A stretch of 64,000 nucleotides of DNA, from assembly GCF_009917485.1 (NCBI RefSeq), contig NZ_QZDT01000007.1, positions 106,448 through 170,447 on the forward strand. Reading direction: 5' to 3'. Shown in pieces: positions 16,754 to 26,227 of this stretch. A program made the position numbers and the translations under genes. Positions within the stretch are counted from its first letter, which is position 1. Each line of letters opens with the position of its first letter. The notes under the pieces were generated by a model. The model had not been told where the DNA came from. It was given only the letters and a program-made list of their open reading frames with translations, and made no database searches. Source of the stretch: Parablautia muri (lineage in GTDB: Bacteria > Bacillota > Clostridia > Lachnospirales > Lachnospiraceae).

Positions 16754-18106
16754 ATGAAAAGGCACAGGCATACAACAACCGGAATTATTATGTTGGGATT
16801 TCTTCTAGGGGCTGCGGCAGGTACGATCTGCCTTTTACTTCCAATCAGTTTAAAGCCGGGCTGTAAGGTTGATTTTTTTGACGCTTTATTTGTTGCCATG
16901 TCAAGTGTCTGTGTCACAGGACTGTCAACTGTCAATGTGGGACAAACCTTTTCAGCTTTTGGCCAGGTGGTCCTGCTGTTTTTGATTCAGTTTGGAGGAC
17001 TGGGGATAGTCACCTTCACAACACTGGTGCTGTGTCTGTTTCATCGAAAAATCACTTTGGCGGACAGGATGGTGATTCAAAATGCCTATAATCTGGACAC
17101 TTTATCGGGGCTGGTGCGGCTGACCATGCGGATTTTCAAGGTGACGCTTGGGCTGGAAGGACTGGGCGCCGTGGGCTATGCCCTGGTATTTATTCCGGAA
17201 TATGGGGTAAAGGGAATCTGGTACAGTATTTTTCATGCGGTGTCCGCTTTTTGCAACGCGGGAATTGACCTTTTAGGAGGAAACAGTTTTTGCAATTATG
17301 TGGACAATGGTATGGTGAATCTGGTTACTATTTTTTTAATTATTGTCAGCGGCCTTGGTTTTCCGGTTTATTGGGAGATCCTAAGGGTGCTGTGTCCGCA
17401 CAAAAATACGGACGGCCATATATATAGCCGCAAAATGAACCTGCAGGCAAAGATTGTTCTTGTAACCACCTTTTCTCTGATTTTGTCAGGCACTATATTG
17501 ACTCTTCTTTTTGAATACAATAATCCGGATACATTGGGAAAAATGGGATGGGGCCAAAAGGTGATGGCGGCGCTGTTCCAATCGGTTACGCTCCGCACAG
17601 CCGGATTTGCAACAATTGGACAGGAGGCTTTCAGACCGGCGTCCAGCCTGGTATATCTGGTTTTAATGTTTATCGGAGGTTCGCCGGCAGGAACAGCGGG
17701 GGGCGTTAAAACAGTGACCATTGTTCTTTTGCTTGCATCTATGTTTGCCAATATCAGCGGAAAAAGGGATGTGAGTATCATGCACAGAAAAGTTGCGGAC
17801 GAGACCATCAGGAGATGTGTGGCGATTGTCACTTTCAGTTTTTCTGTGCTGTTGGTGCTGACAACGGCGCTTCTAGCAGTTCAGAACAGCAATTTTTTGG
17901 ATACTGTATATGAGATGACTTCGGCAATTGCAACGGTGGGATTGTCAAGGGGGCTGACCGGCAGCCTGAATTCTGTGGGTAAGCTGATTGTCACCCTGAC
18001 CATGTTTCTGGGTCGGATTGGGCCTATCACCCTGGCGCTGGCATTTAACAGCAATCACACGGGGAAGGATTTTTCCTACGCGGGAAGTAAGGTCATCATA
18101 GGGTAA
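16754..18106 (+). CDS. ktrB: Potassium channel subunit of Ktr uptake system
   Basis: About 450 residues of a TrkH/KtrB-type membrane protein with four repeated pore units. Selectivity-loop sequences are visible: SSVCVTGLST, AFCNAGIDLLG, TLRTAGFATI and ATVGLSRGLTG. It imports K+ together with a cytosolic NAD-binding gate. The short basic N-terminus (MKRHRH) and GGGGGA before the ATG fix the start. The regulatory subunit follows 22 bases downstream, forming a ktrBA operon. A second, TrkA/TrkH-type system lies at 47-50 kb. Confidence 0.9.
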   Translation: MKRHRHTTTGIIMLGFLLGAAAGTICLLLPISLKPGCKVDFFDALFVAMSSVCVTGLSTVNVGQTFSAFGQVVLLFLIQFGGLGIVTFTTLVLCLFHRKITLADRMVIQNAYNLDTLSGLVRLTMRIFKVTLGLEGLGAVGYALVFIPEYGVKGIWYSIFHAVSAFCNAGIDLLGGNSFCNYVDNGMVNLVTIFLIIVSGLGFPVYWEILRVLCPHKNTDGHIYSRKMNLQAKIVLVTTFSLILSGTILTLLFEYNNPDTLGKMGWGQKVMAALFQSVTLRTAGFATIGQEAFRPASSLVYLVLMFIGGSPAGTAGGVKTVTIVLLLASMFANISGKRDVSIMHRKVADETIRRCVAIVTFSFSVLLVLTTALLAVQNSNFLDTVYEMTSAIATVGLSRGLTGSLNSVGKLIVTLTMFLGRIGPITLALAFNSNHTGKDFSYAGSKVIIG

Positions 18107-18128
18107 GAAGGATTCGGGGGGTAAAAGT

Positions 18129-18809
18129 ATGAAAAAAAGCGTACAGAAAGAGTACATAGTAATCGGACTTGGAAGATTTGGCAGTAATGTGGCAAAGCAG
18201 TTGGAAGCCAATGGGTGTAGAGTGCTTGCCATTGATAAAAATGAAAACAGGATAGGGCAGATTGCAGATTATGTAACCCTTGCCATGTGTGTGGATGTGA
18301 AAAACGAGGAAGTTTTAAAGGAGCTGGGAGGGAGAAACTTTGATGGGGCAGTTATCTCCATTGGGCATAGTCTGGACGCTTCGGTGCTGGCTGCTATCTG
18401 GGCCAAGGAGCAGGGGATCAAACAAATTATTGCCAAGGCTTATGACGATATGCAGGGAAAAATTCTGACCAAAATAGGCGTAGATGAAATTGTTTATCCG
18501 GAGAGAGAAATGGGAGTGCATCTGGCCAATAATCTTGCCTTCAACAATCTGTTTGATGCAATTGAATTGACATCGGAGTATTCCATTGCGGATGTGGGAA
18601 CCCTGGACAGCTGGACGGGCAAGAGCCTTAAGGAATTGAAGATTCGTGAAAAATATGGGGTGAATGTAATTGCCATTAAACGGGGAGGGGCATTGATTAT
18701 CAACCCGCCGGCGGATGAGCCAACGAAAAAGAACGATGTTTTCGTACTTTTAGGGCTTAACAGTACCTTGAAAAAAATTGCCAATGCATTTAGTTCCCAA
18801 CGAAAGTAA
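18129..18809 (+). CDS. ktrA: Potassium uptake regulatory subunit KtrA
   Basis: 226 residues: an RCK_N domain with the Rossmann motif GLGRFGSNVAKQL and acidic ribose-binding IDKNE, then an RCK_C domain from about residue 140 (GKSLKELKIREKYGV). The gating ring binds nucleotides and controls KtrB. Single-copy RCK length (about 220) separates it from the double-RCK TrkA at 47 kb. GGGGG lies 10 bases before the ATG. It follows ktrB in the same operon. Confidence 0.93.
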   Translation: MKKSVQKEYIVIGLGRFGSNVAKQLEANGCRVLAIDKNENRIGQIADYVTLAMCVDVKNEEVLKELGGRNFDGAVISIGHSLDASVLAAIWAKEQGIKQIIAKAYDDMQGKILTKIGVDEIVYPEREMGVHLANNLAFNNLFDAIELTSEYSIADVGTLDSWTGKSLKELKIREKYGVNVIAIKRGGALIINPPADEPTKKNDVFVLLGLNSTLKKIANAFSSQRK

Positions 18810-18814
18810 AAATT

Positions 18815-18900
18815 GTTACTGCTCAAGGCTTTGCCGGCACACAGCGTCCCTTGAAATTGATTCCCGCGGGCAGCAAGCCAAAGGGCATGCTTGCAGTGGG
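18815..18900. repeat. Dispersed repeat pieces after ktrA
   Basis: GTTACTGCTCAAGGCTTTGC resembles the GTAAC-GTTCAG-GCTTTGC element at 42614, 46955 and 51984. CCCGCGGGCAGCAAGCCAAA followed by GCATGCTT resembles 51316-51343. No gene is seen between 18810 and 18986. Confidence 0.5.
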
Positions 18901-18986
18901 GCGCTGGATTTTGTGATATGCAGCAGCTGTGTATTGCGTGAGAATATGATTCAAATTATCGTTATGTAGGGATAGGATATTCGCTT

Positions 18987-20387
18987 TCATCTATTCCTGC
19001 ATTTTTTTAGTTTCCGGTACAAAGTAAAGTACATAGTAATAAAACAAGCTAGTCCGCCAATGGCATTGGATATGGGTTCCGCCAGAAAGACTCCGTCCAC
19101 GCCGAAGCCGAGCGTTGGCAAAAAAACAGTCAAAGGAGCCACGATTACCGCTTTGCGGAGCAGAGAAAAGAAAACCGCTTGTTTGGAATAGCCAAGGGCC
19201 GTAAAAGCTGCCTGGCCGGAAAATTGGAAGGACATGAAAAAGAAACCAAAAAAGTATAGCCGTAGTGCACCGGTTCCGGCATCCAGCATAGCTGCATCTG
19301 TGGTAAAAACGGAGAGCAGAAGGTGGGGGGAGCATATGACAACCAGCCATGCAGCCATTGTATATAAAATACCGATTATGGAGGTAAAACGAATCCCCTG
19401 GCAGACTCGGTCATATTGCTTTGCGCCATAATTATATCCCAATACCGGCTGGGAGCCGCTGGTAAGACCGCCGACCGGAAGGGAGAGGATTTCCCGTACG
19501 GAATTAATGACGGTCATGATGCCTACGTATAAATCTCCGCCATATATTTTTAAGGTGGCATTGCAGACCACCTGTACCAGGCAGTTGGTAGCCTGCATGA
19601 TAAAGCCTGACATACCTAAGGGAATAATTTCCCGCATCAATTTTAAATCTATCTTTAGATTCTGCTTTCTAATTAATAAACCGGCTTGTGGAGCATGGCT
19701 GCGTCTGATGGGCGGATTATCCGCTTTTTTGGTCAGAAAGCGCAGGACCCAAATACAGGATACGATTTGACTCAGTACGGTGGCAAGGGCTGCTCCGGAA
19801 ACGCCCATCCGGAAATAAAAAATAAACAGAGGATCTAAGATTAAATTTAACAAAGCGCCTATAAGGGTTGTCATCATGCCAATTTTAGGAAATCCTTGGG
19901 CATTGATAAAGCCGTTCAGGCCGGTTGAGAGCATGGAAAAGGAAGTGCCCAGCAGATAAATTTTCAGGTATGCGTCCGCATATATGTAAGATGCATCGCT
20001 GGCACCGAATAAGTATAGAATGGGTCTGCTCAGCAAATAGCAGAAAAGCAGAATAATCAGAGAAGAAAGCAGCAGGAGGGAAAAAACATTTCCCAGTATC
20101 TTTTCCGCCCGCGTTTCTTCTTTGGCGCCTCTGGCAATGGAAAAAAGCGGAGTTCCGCCTGTGCTAAAAAGGTTGGTGAAAGCGGCAATCAGAGTAGTCA
20201 GGGGAAAGGCAAGGCCAATGCCGGTCAAAGCCAGGCTGTCCGCTCCCGGCAGGTGGCCGATGTAAATACGGTCCACCACGTTATATAAAAGCTGTACCAG
20301 TTGTGCAAGCATAAGAGGAATGGACTGACTGATAATGTTGCGCCATACCTTCCCCTTAGAAAAATCGTTTGTCATAGATTTACTCAT
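18987..20387 (-). CDS. MATE family efflux transporter
   Basis: 466 residues with about 12 transmembrane helices in two halves, the MATE/NorM-like layout. Landmarks are SIPLMLAQLVQLLYNVVDRIYIGHLPG at the N-terminus (Q and N in helix 1) and GGLTSGSQPVLGYNYGA near residue 300. Such pumps export drugs or metabolites using a sodium or proton gradient. GGAGGG sits right before ATG 20387; an internal start 12 bases downstream (MTNDFSKG) is therefore possible. Genes on both sides run in the other direction, so it is a single transcription unit. Confidence 0.92.
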   Translation of the reverse strand: MSKSMTNDFSKGKVWRNIISQSIPLMLAQLVQLLYNVVDRIYIGHLPGADSLALTGIGLAFPLTTLIAAFTNLFSTGGTPLFSIARGAKEETRAEKILGNVFSLLLLSSLIILLFCYLLSRPILYLFGASDASYIYADAYLKIYLLGTSFSMLSTGLNGFINAQGFPKIGMMTTLIGALLNLILDPLFIFYFRMGVSGAALATVLSQIVSCIWVLRFLTKKADNPPIRRSHAPQAGLLIRKQNLKIDLKLMREIIPLGMSGFIMQATNCLVQVVCNATLKIYGGDLYVGIMTVINSVREILSLPVGGLTSGSQPVLGYNYGAKQYDRVCQGIRFTSIIGILYTMAAWLVVICSPHLLLSVFTTDAAMLDAGTGALRLYFFGFFFMSFQFSGQAAFTALGYSKQAVFFSLLRKAVIVAPLTVFLPTLGFGVDGVFLAEPISNAIGGLACFITMYFTLYRKLKKCRNR

Positions 20388-20463
20388 CCCTCCATACGGA
20401 AAACCGGTTGCGATTCACGGCCTAAAATGCGCATGATGGCGCATGTTGTGGAACGTGATTACT

Positions 20464-20503
20464 ATTACAATAAGCTGGATCGTGAAGCACGGCAGCGTTT
20501 GTT
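20464..20503 (+). repeat. Dispersed repeat, AATAAGCTG family
   Basis: ACAATAAGCTG followed by GAAGCACGGCAGCGTTTGTT is related to units at 33451-33487 and the triple array at 51811-51920. The rest of the 20388-20583 gap shows no gene. Confidence 0.55.
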
Positions 20504-20583
20504 CCTATAAGGATGGCCGATAAAGCCTGGCATCCATTGTTCTATAATCATAGCATTTTTACGTTTGGTTCGTCAATCGCACG

Positions 20584-20612
20584 TTGATATGCCGTATAAG
20601 CTGATATATAAT
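20584..20612 (+). promoter_or_regulatory. Promoter for GH30-esterase-ptsI cluster
   Basis: TTGATA at 20584-20589 and perfect TATAAT at 20607-20612 with a 17-base spacer, about 90 bases before the GH30 start codon. Confidence 0.75.
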
Positions 20613-20699
20613 TATAACAAATGCCCTCTGAAAAGATGATGTGGCAGCTAACAGGAATCATTTTCAAATGGATCAAGCAGGAAAGAATGGAGGATCAAA

Positions 20700-22214
20700 A
20701 TGAATGCGGTGCAGAAAATAACGTATTACGATAAGGAAACGGGAAAAGTTTCATGGGAAGAAAAACGGCCGGAGGCGCTTTATGAGGCGGCATTAGACAG
20801 TCAGATCGAATCTAATGTAGTTGGTCTGTACCCGGATTATCTTTTTCAGGAAATAGACGGATTTGGCTGTGCTATGACAGAAACGGCCTGCTATCTTTTA
20901 TCTAAGATGACGCCGGAAATCAGAAAAGAAGCCTTAGAGCGCTGGTTTGGAGATATAGGAGTGAATGCAAAATTTGTGAGAATCCACATTGACAGCTGTG
21001 ATTATTCCCTGGAGGAATACCAGGCGGTGAAAGATCCCCTTAAGGACCCTGTGCTTACTACCTTCTCTATCAGCCGGGATAAAAAGCATATTATTCCTGT
21101 GGTGAAGGAGGCAATGGAGCTCTCTAAGGAACCGGTTTCTATTTTGCTGAGCCCCTGGTCGCCTCCGGTACAGTGGAAGACGCCCCCGGAAATCAAGAAA
21201 AATGATGCTGCCGTTTATGGCGGAAAAGAAAGCAGCGTAGATTTGACCAAACCTAACCGCTGCTTTGGCGGGCGGTTAAAACCGGAGTATTATGCTTCAT
21301 GGGCAAAATATCTGGTAAAATTTATACAAGCTTATCTGGCGGAGGGACTGAATGTGACGATGCTTTCCATCCAGAACGAAGCCAATGCCGTCACCAGCTG
21401 GGACAGCTGTGTCTGGACGGGGGAGGAGGAAAGGGAATTTCTGGAAGGCCATCTGTATCCGGCTATGAAAGAAGCCGGGCTGGATAAAAAGATAGGCCTT
21501 TATATTTGGGATCACAATAAGGAGAGAATGGTTGAACATATTGACGAGGTGATGAAAGGAGAGGCCGCAGATATGATTGAAGGCTTTGCCTATCATTGGT
21601 ATACGGGAGACCATTTCGAGGCCCTGTCTTTGCTTGGGGGAAGGTATCCGGACAAGGTTTTGATGCACTCGGAAAGCTGTGGACTGCATATTCCGGGCAA
21701 AGTAATTGCTTTTGACTTACCCAGGGAAGAATGGGCGGGACTGCCGCCGGAAGTGCAGGAGCTTTTAAAATTAACGCCCCTGGAAGTGGATTTCCAGGAT
21801 GCAAAAAACTATGCCCATGATATCATCGGGGATATCAATCATGGAATGAACCGGTGGATCGACTGGAATATGATTGTGGACCGAACAGGGGGACCAAGGC
21901 ATGTGCCCGGAGGTTTTGCCGCGCCGATGATTGCGGAGGAGGACGGAAGCTATACTTGCACGGTAAGCTATGAGTACATTCGCCAGATTGCACAAACCAT
22001 CCGGCCTGGCGCAAGGCGTATGGGAATCAGTGTGTATGGACATGAGGTAGAAGGCACAGCTGTAAAAAATCCGGACGGCACAGTGGGAATCGTGTTGCTG
22101 AATCAGCAAAAGAGCCAGCTGCCTGTAGCGCTTCGCATGCAGGGGTATTTATGGAAAATTACACTGCCTGGGGAGACGTTAAGCACCGTGGTTCTCTGCG
22201 GGGATAATGAGTAA
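20700..22214 (+). CDS. Glycoside hydrolase family 30
   Basis: A 504-residue intracellular GH30 enzyme of the glucosylceramidase/beta-glucosidase/xylanase clan. GFGCAMTETA near residue 60 and LLSPWSPPVQWKT are GH30 hallmarks. The acid/base is Glu 227 in SIQNEANA and the nucleophile Glu 325 in MHSESCG. A C-terminal beta domain completes the fold. No signal peptide is seen, so it probably acts on imported oligosaccharides or glycosides. GGAGG lies just upstream of the ATG. An SGNH esterase follows after 50 bases, suggesting joint trimming of an acylated glycan. Confidence 0.92.
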   Translation: MNAVQKITYYDKETGKVSWEEKRPEALYEAALDSQIESNVVGLYPDYLFQEIDGFGCAMTETACYLLSKMTPEIRKEALERWFGDIGVNAKFVRIHIDSCDYSLEEYQAVKDPLKDPVLTTFSISRDKKHIIPVVKEAMELSKEPVSILLSPWSPPVQWKTPPEIKKNDAAVYGGKESSVDLTKPNRCFGGRLKPEYYASWAKYLVKFIQAYLAEGLNVTMLSIQNEANAVTSWDSCVWTGEEEREFLEGHLYPAMKEAGLDKKIGLYIWDHNKERMVEHIDEVMKGEAADMIEGFAYHWYTGDHFEALSLLGGRYPDKVLMHSESCGLHIPGKVIAFDLPREEWAGLPPEVQELLKLTPLEVDFQDAKNYAHDIIGDINHGMNRWIDWNMIVDRTGGPRHVPGGFAAPMIAEEDGSYTCTVSYEYIRQIAQTIRPGARRMGISVYGHEVEGTAVKNPDGTVGIVLLNQQKSQLPVALRMQGYLWKITLPGETLSTVVLCGDNE

Positions 22215-22264
22215 GGGATAAGAAATAAGGAAACGTTTAGGGAGCATTTGGAAATGGAGGAAAA

Positions 22265-23485
22265 ATGGAAAGTTGGAAGAAAATATGGGGTTACATCCCA
22301 ATTGATTTTGGCGCCCGGATAGGCGCGGCGGAAGATATTACCCAGAAAATCCGTATTAAAAATAATGTGGGTGGTAGTGCGGTTAAAATTAAATTTTCCA
22401 ATCTGTATGACCAGTATGCGCTTTTGTTAGAACAGGTCAATGTAGGAAGGGTTGATAAAAAAAGTGGTCAGATTACCGAAAGTGTAAAGGTGACTTACCA
22501 GGGAAATACACAGATCAAGGTGCCTGCCGGACAGGCATTTTACAGTGACAGCATCCCGTTTTCCATAGAAGCAAACGAGGATTTGGCGGTGTCTGTTTAC
22601 CTTAAGGGGAGACATGAGATTTATAGCTTATGCCAGACCTGGAGCGCTAAGGGGTGGCAGAGCAGCTTCTTTCAGGGAAACCGGGCGGAAGATACGGAGC
22701 TGTCAGGAAGGTCAACCTTGGAGATGTTCCCCTTTTTTGCTTATGATGAGCATGTCTGCAACGGGGCCTTTGGCATAAGCGGTGTGCAGATTTTGACAAA
22801 GGAGGATTTGGCGGTGGCAGCATGTTTTGGAGATTCCATAACCCATATGTCCTATTATTTTGACCCCCTGCAGGACATTCTTTACCAAAAGTATCCGGGG
22901 AAGATTGCGCTGGTTAACTGCGGAATCGGAGGAAACCGGGTTCTGTATGACGCCAGTTATGTAAAAGATATGCCGGGCTGTGGAAGATGCTTTGGAAAAG
23001 CGGGGCGGACCAGATTTGAAGAAGACGTATATGGGGATATGGTACCTGAGCTTGTGTTTTTGATGGAGGGGATAAATGACTGTACCCATTGGATGGATTT
23101 TGGCCTGGAAGGGCAGAGGCCTACCGGGGCAATGATTTTTGAAGGGCTTAAGTCCATGATCAAGCTGGCCCATGAGAAAAACAGCAAGGTCTGTATCAGT
23201 ACGGTCATGCCCTTTGCAAATGACAGTGAAAAGGCCATGGGACGGCCGGAAAGCATCAGGCAGGAGCTGAATGCTTTGATTCGCGCCCATAAGGATTTGG
23301 CGGAGGGATTTGTGGATTTGGACGAGGTGGTCAGAAGGCCGGAGAATACACATTTCATGAAAGGCGGACTGCATTTGGGAGACGGCCTGCATCCAAACGA
23401 GGCGGGCGGTAAGGTGATTGCGGATGCGATTGGGGCAAAGATTTCGCTAGCCGCCTCTTTGGAGCCTTTTAAAAGCTATTTGTAA
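22265..23485 (+). CDS. SGNH/GDSL family carbohydrate esterase
   Basis: 406 residues. An N-terminal beta-sandwich (about 1-180) is followed by an SGNH hydrolase domain with block I FGDSITH (nucleophile Ser 191), block II GIGGNR, block III GINDCTHW and block V DGLHPNEAGG (catalytic Asp and His). Enzymes of this layout deacetylate sugars or plant polysaccharides. No signal peptide is present. GGAGG precedes the ATG. Its place directly after GH30 and before ptsI suggests an intracellular role in breaking down an acylated oligosaccharide. Confidence 0.9.
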   Translation: MESWKKIWGYIPIDFGARIGAAEDITQKIRIKNNVGGSAVKIKFSNLYDQYALLLEQVNVGRVDKKSGQITESVKVTYQGNTQIKVPAGQAFYSDSIPFSIEANEDLAVSVYLKGRHEIYSLCQTWSAKGWQSSFFQGNRAEDTELSGRSTLEMFPFFAYDEHVCNGAFGISGVQILTKEDLAVAACFGDSITHMSYYFDPLQDILYQKYPGKIALVNCGIGGNRVLYDASYVKDMPGCGRCFGKAGRTRFEEDVYGDMVPELVFLMEGINDCTHWMDFGLEGQRPTGAMIFEGLKSMIKLAHEKNSKVCISTVMPFANDSEKAMGRPESIRQELNALIRAHKDLAEGFVDLDEVVRRPENTHFMKGGLHLGDGLHPNEAGGKVIADAIGAKISLAASLEPFKSYL

Positions 23486-23517
23486 GATAGTAAATAAAAA
23501 GCAATGCGGAGGTTGGC

Positions 23518-25137
23518 ATGGAGAAGGTAGCAGGTAAATCTATTTTAAAAGGAATCGCAATCGGTAAAATCTTGTTTTACCGGAAAGGACAGCTGCTGGT
23601 AAAGCGTGAGAAGGTGGAGGATGTTGCCGCGCAGAAAGTGCGTTATGAGGAAGCAAAAAGGAAAGCAGTCAGTCAGTTAAATGTACTTTACCAGAAAGCG
23701 GTAAAGGAAGTGGGGGAAGTAAACGCCGGTGTTTTTGAAGTGCAGGCAATGATGGTGGAGGATGGGGATTACGTGGGTTCCATTCTGAATATCATTGAAT
23801 CGGAGCAGGTAAACGCAGAGTATGCGGTGGCCACTACAGGAGACAATTTTGCCAAAATGTTTGCCGAAATGGAAGACGACTATTTTAAGGCCAGGGCAGC
23901 GGATGTTAAGGATATTTCCGAACGAATCATCAATGCACTGGCCGGTCAGGAAAGCAGCGGCGATTTAGGAAAAGACCCTGTGATTGTGGTTGCGGATGAT
24001 TTGGCGCCAAGCGAAACCGTGCAAATGGACAAAGATAAACTGCTGGGATTCGTCACCCGCTATGGTTCTTCCAATTCCCATACGGCAATTTTGGCAAGGA
24101 CTATGAATATTCCGACCCTGATTGGTGTGGATATTAAGGAAGAATGGAACGACAAGCTGGCTATTGTGGACGGAAACGAAGGGGTGATGTATATTGAACC
24201 TGACGAGAAAACTTTAGAGCAGCTTAAGGCGCTTAAGGAAGAAGAAGAAAAAAGCAAAGAAATGCTCCAGAGCTTAAAGGGCAAAGAAGACATTACCCTG
24301 GATGGAAAAAAGATAAAGCTGTATGCCAATATTGGCGGCGTTAAGGATGTGGCAAGTGTACTTGCAAATGATGCGGCCGGTATCGGGTTATTTAGAAGTG
24401 AGTTTTTGTATCTGGAGGCCGAGGATTATCCAAGCGAGGAAAGTCAGTTCCAGGCATACAAGACGGTTGCTCAGAATATGGCCGGGAAGAAAGTAATTGT
24501 AAGGACCCTGGATATTGGCGTCGATAAGCAGATTGGATATTTCAATCTGGACCATGAGGACAATCCGGCAATGGGATACCGTGCAATCCGTATCTGCTTA
24601 GACCGTATCGAAATATTTAAAACTCAGCTGCGTGCGCTGCTGCGGGCCAGTGCATTCGGCAACATTGCTATTATGTATCCCATGATTATTTCGGTAAACG
24701 AGGTGCGCCAGATAAAGGAAATCGTGGAATATGTTAAAAAGGAGCTGGATGTACAAGGGGTTCCCTACGGAGAATTTGAACAGGGCATTATGATAGAAAC
24801 CCCTGCCGCGGTCATGATCAGCGATTTGCTGGCGGAGGAAGTGGATTTCTTCAGTATTGGGACAAATGATCTGACACAGTATACGCTGGCCATTGACAGG
24901 CAGAATATGAAGCTGGATAACATATATGATTCTCACCATCCGGCGGTGCTGCGCATGATTCAGATGACTATAGAGAACGGGCATAAACATGGGTGCTGGG
25001 TAGGAATCTGCGGAGAGCTTGGGGCGGATCTGTCCTTGACAAAGACATTTATCAGGATGGGAATTGATGAGCTGTCCGTGTCTCCTTCCTTTGTACTGCC
25101 GGTTCGGAAGAATATACGGGAAACGAAGCTTTCATAA
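23518..25137 (+). CDS. ptsI: PTS enzyme I (PEP-protein phosphotransferase)
   Basis: 539 residues. An N-terminal HPr-binding/phosphohistidine part (GKSILKGIAIGKI; active His in GSSNSHTAILAR, about residue 189) is followed by a PEP-binding barrel (GIGLFRSEFLYL, MGYRAIRICLDR, FFSIGTNDLTQYTLAIDR, and Cys in GICGELGAD). It takes phosphate from PEP and passes it to HPr for all PTS sugars. It is about 30 residues shorter than the common 570. No HPr (ptsH) or EII gene is adjacent; it follows the esterase by 32 bases and ends at a strong terminator. Confidence 0.95.
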   Translation: MEKVAGKSILKGIAIGKILFYRKGQLLVKREKVEDVAAQKVRYEEAKRKAVSQLNVLYQKAVKEVGEVNAGVFEVQAMMVEDGDYVGSILNIIESEQVNAEYAVATTGDNFAKMFAEMEDDYFKARAADVKDISERIINALAGQESSGDLGKDPVIVVADDLAPSETVQMDKDKLLGFVTRYGSSNSHTAILARTMNIPTLIGVDIKEEWNDKLAIVDGNEGVMYIEPDEKTLEQLKALKEEEEKSKEMLQSLKGKEDITLDGKKIKLYANIGGVKDVASVLANDAAGIGLFRSEFLYLEAEDYPSEESQFQAYKTVAQNMAGKKVIVRTLDIGVDKQIGYFNLDHEDNPAMGYRAIRICLDRIEIFKTQLRALLRASAFGNIAIMYPMIISVNEVRQIKEIVEYVKKELDVQGVPYGEFEQGIMIETPAAVMISDLLAEEVDFFSIGTNDLTQYTLAIDRQNMKLDNIYDSHHPAVLRMIQMTIENGHKHGCWVGICGELGADLSLTKTFIRMGIDELSVSPSFVLPVRKNIRETKLS

Positions 25138-25208
25138 ATGACAAAGCGGCCACCGGGAAATATGCGGGTTCCGGTTTGGAAGGATAGCAGGGGAAAAGAG
25201 AAAAGAAA

Positions 25209-25245
25209 AAAGCCGGAAACTATCTTGTAGTTTCCGGCTTTTGAT
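25209..25245 (+). terminator. Intrinsic terminator after ptsI
   Basis: A perfect 12-bp stem, AGCCGGAAACTA (25211-25222) with TAGTTTCCGGCT (25228-25239), loop TCTTG, then TTTTG. A-rich sequence on the left makes it likely bidirectional, serving folT as well. Confidence 0.9.
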
Positions 25246-25337
25246 ATGAATTAAGGGTTTGTTAAGTAAAATTTGTAAGTTTTTTTGTTTTTATCAGCTC
25301 CCCAATTACAATATGTAATCATTTCATTTCTCGTTCA

Positions 25338-25901
25338 TCATGGGCGTTCATGACGAATAATCTTAAAGATTCCTGATGCATGAAGCATCTGAATGACCAT
25401 AAAAAGAATCAGGGAATCAATGGGCCACATCACGGCATTCTTAAGCAGACGGGCAGGTAAAAGAGCCATAAATGCTTTTCCATACAAAAGCGATATCCAC
25501 AGCGTATTAAAGAATATATTACAGACAAGTACTACCGTTAGCTTGGCGATTAAAATTCTTGGCAGGGATAAAGGCTTTTTGTACATAAAACTGCCGAAAA
25601 TAAGACCGGCCAATATGGCGTCAAAGGTAAAGCCGGGGAAAAATACGCCTGTGGGCTTCACCAGATATTTGATGATATCCAGCGCGCCGCCAAAGCATCC
25701 TCCCACCACAGGGCCGAAAAGGCAGTCCACTATCCGGTTAGGAATACCGGAAAAGCCAATCTTAATGTAGTTCCCAATCTCAATAGAAGTAAAAGCGCTC
25801 AGCGCAATGGCAATTGCAGCCATCAGCCCGCAGATAGTCACTGTGCGGAGCTGTTTTATTTCCTGGTAAGACTGAGTGAACAAAGTTGCTAATTTTTGCA
25901 T
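25338..25901 (-). CDS. folT: Folate ECF transporter substrate-binding (S) component
   Basis: 187 residues with about six membrane helices and the S-component pattern: TVTICGLMAAIAIALS near the start for docking to the EcfT module, then GFSGIPNRIVDCLFGPVVGG and GFTFDAILAGLIFG. This matches the FolT family of folate-uptake S components. It should work with a shared energising module (EcfA/A'/T) encoded elsewhere. A tetrahydrofolate riboswitch lies directly upstream, which independently supports the folate assignment. AAAGGAGG lies 9 bases before the ATG. Confidence 0.93.
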   Translation of the reverse strand: MQKLATLFTQSYQEIKQLRTVTICGLMAAIAIALSAFTSIEIGNYIKIGFSGIPNRIVDCLFGPVVGGCFGGALDIIKYLVKPTGVFFPGFTFDAILAGLIFGSFMYKKPLSLPRILIAKLTVVLVCNIFFNTLWISLLYGKAFMALLPARLLKNAVMWPIDSLILFMVIQMLHASGIFKIIRHERP

Positions 25902-25960
25902 AAAAAATTACCTCCTTTGCAGAACTCATACTACTACAATAGGAGATAACATCTCAAATT

Positions 25961-26073
25961 GCAGCGGGATGCGACCTGTGTACCGCAAGAACTGGACGAT
26001 TCTGACCATTCTTTTCGTCCGGCTGACAACTCCCTGTTCAACCGGCACTTAACGCACACAAATCTACTCTGCA
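25961..26073 (-). promoter_or_regulatory. Tetrahydrofolate (THF) riboswitch controlling folT
   Basis: On the minus strand the leader reads GCAGAGTAGA, GCGTTAAGTGCCGG, GGGAGTTGTCAGCCGG, ACGAAAAG, a variable hairpin, CGGT, then GGTCGCATCCCGCTGC. The order and sequence of the conserved blocks (AGAGTAGA, CGTTAAGTG, the paired GCATCC close) match the THF riboswitch class. The closing stem pairs GCAG with CTGC at the ends. It ends about 60 bases before the folT start, and AGATGTTATCTCCT between them could pair to hide or free the ribosome binding site. Binding folate should lower FolT expression. Confidence 0.88.
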
Positions 26074-26227
26074 TGTTTTCGTATTGGTCACAATATGCCT
26101 GACATGTTGGGAAATCAAAAGATTTTTGTCTGCCTGGCAGTATTGTGAGGTTGTTAAGTTTCTGTAGATGATTATATGCACAAACCTGAGAAAAAGCAAG
26201 GATTATTTTTGGCAGACTGCATATTTC

